The translations under genes and the position numbers were made by a program. A stretch of DNA of 64,000 bases from Mesonia sediminis (GTDB taxonomy: Bacteria; Bacteroidota; Bacteroidia; Flavobacteriales; Flavobacteriaceae), in the NCBI RefSeq assembly GCF_042684705.1, contig NZ_JBHULZ010000041.1, positions 806,001 through 870,000 of the forward strand, in the 5' to 3' direction. Below are positions 60,338 through 64,000 of the stretch, in pieces. The notes beneath the pieces were generated by a model. It had not been told where the DNA came from, did not search any database, and worked only from the letters and a program-made list of their open reading frames with translations. The stretch's first letter is position 1; each line of letters opens with the position of its first letter.

Positions 60338-62884
60338 TTATCCACATTTTGAAGAACCGCAGTTGGTACAAGTAAGGCACCCCTCTTGATACACCAATTG
60401 GTCTGAGTTACAGCTTTGACATCTGCCTTTGGCTTGAGTTCCATCTTCTACATATCGCTTGAGTGCACGCACTACACCATTTTTCCAGGTGTTTATAGAT
60501 TGACTATCAAGCTGAAGACTATTAATAAGGTCTACTATTTTATTGATAGGCATTCCGTAGCGCAAAGTACTTGAAATCAGTTTTGCATAATTCCAATATT
60601 CTGGATCAAATTTATGCGAAAGCCCTTCAATAGTGGTTTTATAACCACGTTTATTCTCATATTGAAAATCATAACGAGAAGTACCGTCTGCATTTCTGTT
60701 TTTAATTATTAATCCATTGGTTACCCAGCGCGGCAATAAAATACCGTCTTCATCATCGGCTAGACCGGTAAAAATCTCATAAGGTTGATCATTAATACTT
60801 CCAATAAAGGCAATCCACTTCTCTTTATTGTTTTGAAAACGTACAATATCAGCTGTTAAAACATCTGGTCTTTTTGTAGGAAAAGCAGTCAAAGTTTCTG
60901 CATTTTCTTCTTCTTTTTCTTCATTTGAAATCAACACACCACTTCTCGAACCGTCTCTATAAACGGTAACCCCTTTACATCCCGATTGCCAAGCTTCAAG
61001 GTAGAGTTTCCCTACTAATTCTTCTGACACATCATGGGGTAAGTTAATGGTTACACTAATAGAGTGATCGACCCATTTTTGTACTGCGCCTTGCATATGC
61101 ACCTTGCTTAACCAATCTACATCATTTGAGGTAGCTTTGTAATAGGGAGATTCTTTTACGAGCTGATCCAGCTCTTGTTGCGTGTAATTTTTATTCACAT
61201 CATAGCCTTGCACTTGCATCCATTGTTTAAACCTGTGATGAAATACCACATACTCTTCCCAAGAATCACCTACTTCATCTACAAAATCTACACGTGCTTC
61301 TTTATCGTTTGGATTCACTTTACGTCTGCGTTTATAGACCGGTAAGAAGACGGGCTCAATCCCCGAACTTGTTTGGGTCATTAAACTTGTAGTTCCAGTG
61401 GGAGCTATTGTTAATAGTGCTATATTTCTTCTACCATACTCCATCATCTCATAGTACAATTGCTCATCGGCTTCCTTCAAACGGAGTATAAACGGGTTAT
61501 TGGCTTCTCTTTCTGAATCATAGATTGCAAAAGGACCTCTTTCTTTGGCGGTATAAACCGATCCGCGATAGACGGCTAAAGCTAAATTTTTGTGAACTTC
61601 TACCGAGAAGTCGTTACCTTCTTGCGAACCATACTTGATTCCTAGGGCAGCTAACATGTCTCCTTCGGCTGTAATACCAATTCCTGTTCTTCTTCCTTCT
61701 TCAGCTTTTCGCTGAATGTTTTTCCATAAATTACGCTCGGTTGCTTTAATTTCTGAAGATTCCGGGTCAGCATCAATTTTCTCTATAATCGCATCTATTT
61801 TTTCAAGCTCGAGATCAATAATATCGTCCATCATACGCTGAGCGTAAGCAGCATGTTTTTTAAATAGATCAAAGTCAAAACTAGCTTCTGGAGTAAATGG
61901 TTTATTAACGTATGAGAATAAGTTAATAGCTAACAACCTACAAGAATCGTAAGGACACAATGGTATTTCACCGCACGGATTTGTTGACACGGTTTTATAC
62001 CCTAGATCGGCATAACAATCTGGTATAGATTCTCTCGCAATTGTATCCCAGAATAATATACCTGGTTCGGCTGATTTCCAAGCATTGTGAACTATCTTTT
62101 TCCAAACTCCTGAAGCATCAATTTCTTTTTCAAATTTTGGCTTTTCGCTAAAAACAGGATATTTTTGAGTATAAGACGTAGCGTTTTTAACTGCTTTCAT
62201 AAACTCATCATCAATTCTCACCGAGACATTAGCTCCGGTCACTTTGCCTTGTTCCATTTTGGCATCTATAAAGTCTTCTGCATCTGGGTGATTTATAGAA
62301 ACCGAAAGCATTAGAGCCCCTCGTCTACCGTCTTGCGCAACTTCTCGTGTTGAATTCGAATAGCGCTCCATAAAAGGCACTATCCCGGTTGAAGTAAGGG
62401 CAGAATTTTTCACTTCGCTCCCTTTTGGCCTTATATGCGATAAATCGTGACCAACCCCACCGCGACGTTTCATTAACTGAACTTGCTCTTGATCTATCTT
62501 CATTATTCCCCCGTAGGAGTCTGAATCGCCGTCATTACCTATTACAAAACAATTAGAAAGCGAGGCTACCTGATAGGGATTTCCTATACCGGCCATAGGG
62601 CTACCTTGAGGTACAATATATTTAAAATCTTTAATAAGATTAAAAACCTCCTCTTCACTCATTGGGTTAGGATACCTTTTTTCTATTCTAGCAATTTCCT
62701 TAGCAATACGACGGTGCATATCGTTAGGAGTTGCCTCATAGATATTCCCATCAGAATCTTTTAGCGCGTATTTGTTTACCCATACACGAGCAGCAAGATC
62801 ATCGCCATTAAAATATTCTAGAGAAGCTTTGAATGCTTCATCTTGTGAAAAAACTGAAGTTTTTTGTTTTGTTTTTACTTTCAT
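60338..62884 (-). CDS. nrdJ: Adenosylcobalamin-dependent (class II) ribonucleotide reductase
   Basis: 848 residues. Active-site features of class II enzymes are visible: SLSNCFVIGNDGDSDSYGG, KRRGGVGHDLSHIRPKG, NPCGEIPLCPYDSCRLLAINL (catalytic Cys with Asn and Glu) and the AIAPTGTTSLMTQTSSGIEP-type segment ALLTIAPTGTTSLM. The C-terminus has six cysteines (CQSCNSDQLVYQEGCLTC, then CGSSKCG) forming a zinc ribbon or the redox tail. No ATP cone is seen at the N-terminus. It makes deoxynucleotides using coenzyme B12. Single gene with its own terminator. Confidence 0.95.
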   Translation of the reverse strand: MKVKTKQKTSVFSQDEAFKASLEYFNGDDLAARVWVNKYALKDSDGNIYEATPNDMHRRIAKEIARIEKRYPNPMSEEEVFNLIKDFKYIVPQGSPMAGIGNPYQVASLSNCFVIGNDGDSDSYGGIMKIDQEQVQLMKRRGGVGHDLSHIRPKGSEVKNSALTSTGIVPFMERYSNSTREVAQDGRRGALMLSVSINHPDAEDFIDAKMEQGKVTGANVSVRIDDEFMKAVKNATSYTQKYPVFSEKPKFEKEIDASGVWKKIVHNAWKSAEPGILFWDTIARESIPDCYADLGYKTVSTNPCGEIPLCPYDSCRLLAINLFSYVNKPFTPEASFDFDLFKKHAAYAQRMMDDIIDLELEKIDAIIEKIDADPESSEIKATERNLWKNIQRKAEEGRRTGIGITAEGDMLAALGIKYGSQEGNDFSVEVHKNLALAVYRGSVYTAKERGPFAIYDSEREANNPFILRLKEADEQLYYEMMEYGRRNIALLTIAPTGTTSLMTQTSSGIEPVFLPVYKRRRKVNPNDKEARVDFVDEVGDSWEEYVVFHHRFKQWMQVQGYDVNKNYTQQELDQLVKESPYYKATSNDVDWLSKVHMQGAVQKWVDHSISVTINLPHDVSEELVGKLYLEAWQSGCKGVTVYRDGSRSGVLISNEEKEEENAETLTAFPTKRPDVLTADIVRFQNNKEKWIAFIGSINDQPYEIFTGLADDEDGILLPRWVTNGLIIKNRNADGTSRYDFQYENKRGYKTTIEGLSHKFDPEYWNYAKLISSTLRYGMPINKIVDLINSLQLDSQSINTWKNGVVRALKRYVEDGTQAKGRCQSCNSDQLVYQEGCLTCTNCGSSKCG

Positions 62885-63077
62885 AATCAGGCTTTTTGCG
62901 GTGAATGTTTTATCTAAATTTCAAAAGATAAACTTAGCAAAAAAAAAGACATGTTTTACACCTTAAAAATAAAAGTTTACAAAATCACAATGCTAATTAC
63001 CTGATTAAAAGCAGTTTAATTATTTATCAACAGGAAAAAGTTAACAAGTTTTGAAGATTACCATAGGAAAAATTCGT

Positions 63078-64000
63078 TTAAAAAGCAACCGTCACCCCTA
63101 TACCTAATTGCTGTTTCCACTGTACTCGAGAGCCTCCTTCTACGAGCTCTCCAGCTTCATTTTCAACTTGTATTTTTATATTGTCATCATATTTTAAGTG
63201 AGACCCCAAGCGTGCCCGGATAAAACTATTAACTTTAAAATTAAGACGAAACTCCCAATCAACATCTACGTTGCCAAATTTATCTATATAATCTGAATAT
63301 AAACTTAGCCTATTGTGCATAACAATATTCTCCCAAAGGGTCAGGTCATGTTCTGCCGTAATTAATATACCTAATTCTGTTTTGGTATTCTCCCCTTCTT
63401 TTAGCAGGTTCCCCTCCTCATCATAAACAGCAGGGGTTACACCAAAAGCACCTTGATTGGCTAATTCTTGGTCAAGAACCATTGTAGACCTTAGTGTTAA
63501 AGGCGAAGCATAAGCTGAGAAGTTTTTCTCTTCGATGTTAATTTCTCCCCCTACCCCAAGAAACACATTAGCAGGCGAGAAGAATGTTGATATTTTATCA
63601 TCGGTATTAGGATATTTATATCCATTGGTTAATTGAGTACTTACTCTCATTTTTGCCGAATAAAACCAATTGGAAAGACTATCTGCTCGAAAACCAATGG
63701 TCGAGTTAAGCTCTATATTATCATCGGTCTTTTTTAAAATTTCATCTTTTTGTTGGTTGACACCATAGCGCACGAGCAACTCATTGTTCCATCTTAAAAA
63801 ACCCCTTTCATAAATACGTTTAAATTTTGAATTTAACAAACTAGATAATGATGAAACTCCCCCCGCATTCCAATTGATGAAAGCCACTTCACTAATATCG
63901 TATTCTATTTTGTTGACTTTGGTCCAGTAAGAAACCGGCACCTTACGTTTTAGCACTTGGTTTGGCGTATAATCTATACTTGAAGGTATGACTGTTCGAG
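63078..64000 (-). CDS. DUF3078-like outer-membrane protein (5' end outside window)
   Basis: The frame is open from the stop at 63078 to the window edge; an internal GTG at 63956 is not the true start, because the sequence before it (VIPSSIDYTPNQ) is also coding. About 306 residues are visible. EVAFINWNAGGVSSLSSLL near the front and the many amphipathic strands ending QLGIGVTVAF fit the DUF3078 family of Bacteroidota barrel proteins, which in studied relatives occur in cells with T9SS machinery but whose role is unknown. It is the last gene in the window on the minus strand, 190 bases upstream of nrdJ. Confidence 0.8.
   Translation of the reverse strand, partial: RTVIPSSIDYTPNQVLKRKVPVSYWTKVNKIEYDISEVAFINWNAGGVSSLSSLLNSKFKRIYERGFLRWNNELLVRYGVNQQKDEILKKTDDNIELNSTIGFRADSLSNWFYSAKMRVSTQLTNGYKYPNTDDKISTFFSPANVFLGVGGEINIEEKNFSAYASPLTLRSTMVLDQELANQGAFGVTPAVYDEEGNLLKEGENTKTELGILITAEHDLTLWENIVMHNRLSLYSDYIDKFGNVDVDWEFRLNFKVNSFIRARLGSHLKYDDNIKIQVENEAGELVEGGSRVQWKQQLGIGVTVAF

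Overview
The window is a 64 kb stretch of an AT-rich chromosome from a member of the Bacteroidota, most probably class Flavobacteriia, family Flavobacteriaceae; the genus cannot be fixed from the sequence alone. The pointers are the promoter style (TTTG, 18-base spacer, TAnnTTTG, seen cleanly before tRNA-Leu and the 27.9 kb gene), a type IX secretion (Por) C-terminal sorting domain, many lipoproteins with flavobacterial families (DUF4920, DUF6268, DUF4230, DUF4197, META), a NarL-type kinase with TPR sensor, mevalonate-pathway genes, and weak Shine-Dalgarno signals.

Layout. 0-8 kb: partial PPK2, a GNAT enzyme, a sigma-54-type response regulator without a DNA-binding domain, a beta-barrel protein, a Na+-ABC-like exporter and grpE-dnaJ. 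8-21.3 kb: YceI lipoprotein, SDR epimerase, mnmD with two lipoproteins, ilvE, then a compact co-directional run (small membrane protein, cyclase, DUF4230, MmcQ/YjbR, membrane-anchored MutS-like ATPase, YdjM-like hydrolase), a PhnA-type zinc protein, a pseudouridine-synthase homologue whose catalytic aspartate is replaced, and an M20 dipeptidase. 21.4-27.2 kb: tRNA-Leu(TAG) followed by a degraded zone: 1 kb without genes holding a diverged duplication, palindromes and an 11-bp tandem array, a META lipoprotein, a heavily mutated cytosine-deaminase-like pseudogene, an MFS permease interrupted by one amber codon, one intact orphan gene and a coding fossil. 27.2-36 kb: hemolysin III, a secreted beta-helix protein with T9SS signal, a stress protein, a BaiN-like flavoprotein, SBF and TspO membrane proteins, and a mevalonate cluster (mvaD, GHMP kinase, UbiA prenyltransferase). 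36-43 kb: the cell-shape/elongation cluster rodA-mrdA-mreDCB downstream of purH. 43-51 kb: MacB-type permease, a small unknown gene coupled to a histidine kinase/response regulator pair, an M49 metallopeptidase, an SRPBCC protein and the fluoride channel crcB. 51-64 kb: fused isobutyryl-CoA mutase IcmF, DUF4197, a Lacal_2735-like small protein, MscS, a BtuF-like protein, pyrF, prfA, B12-dependent ribonucleotide reductase and a truncated DUF3078 protein.

Most of the window is vertically inherited housekeeping DNA. I found no CRISPR array, phage, intact insertion sequence or obvious defence system. The parts that deserve a second look are the catalytically altered pseudouridine synthase, the sigma-54-type regulator with no DNA-binding domain, the half zinc-finger DnaJ, the decaying deaminase/transporter pair with the repeat-rich zone beside tRNA-Leu, and the small unknown gene coupled to the two-component system.
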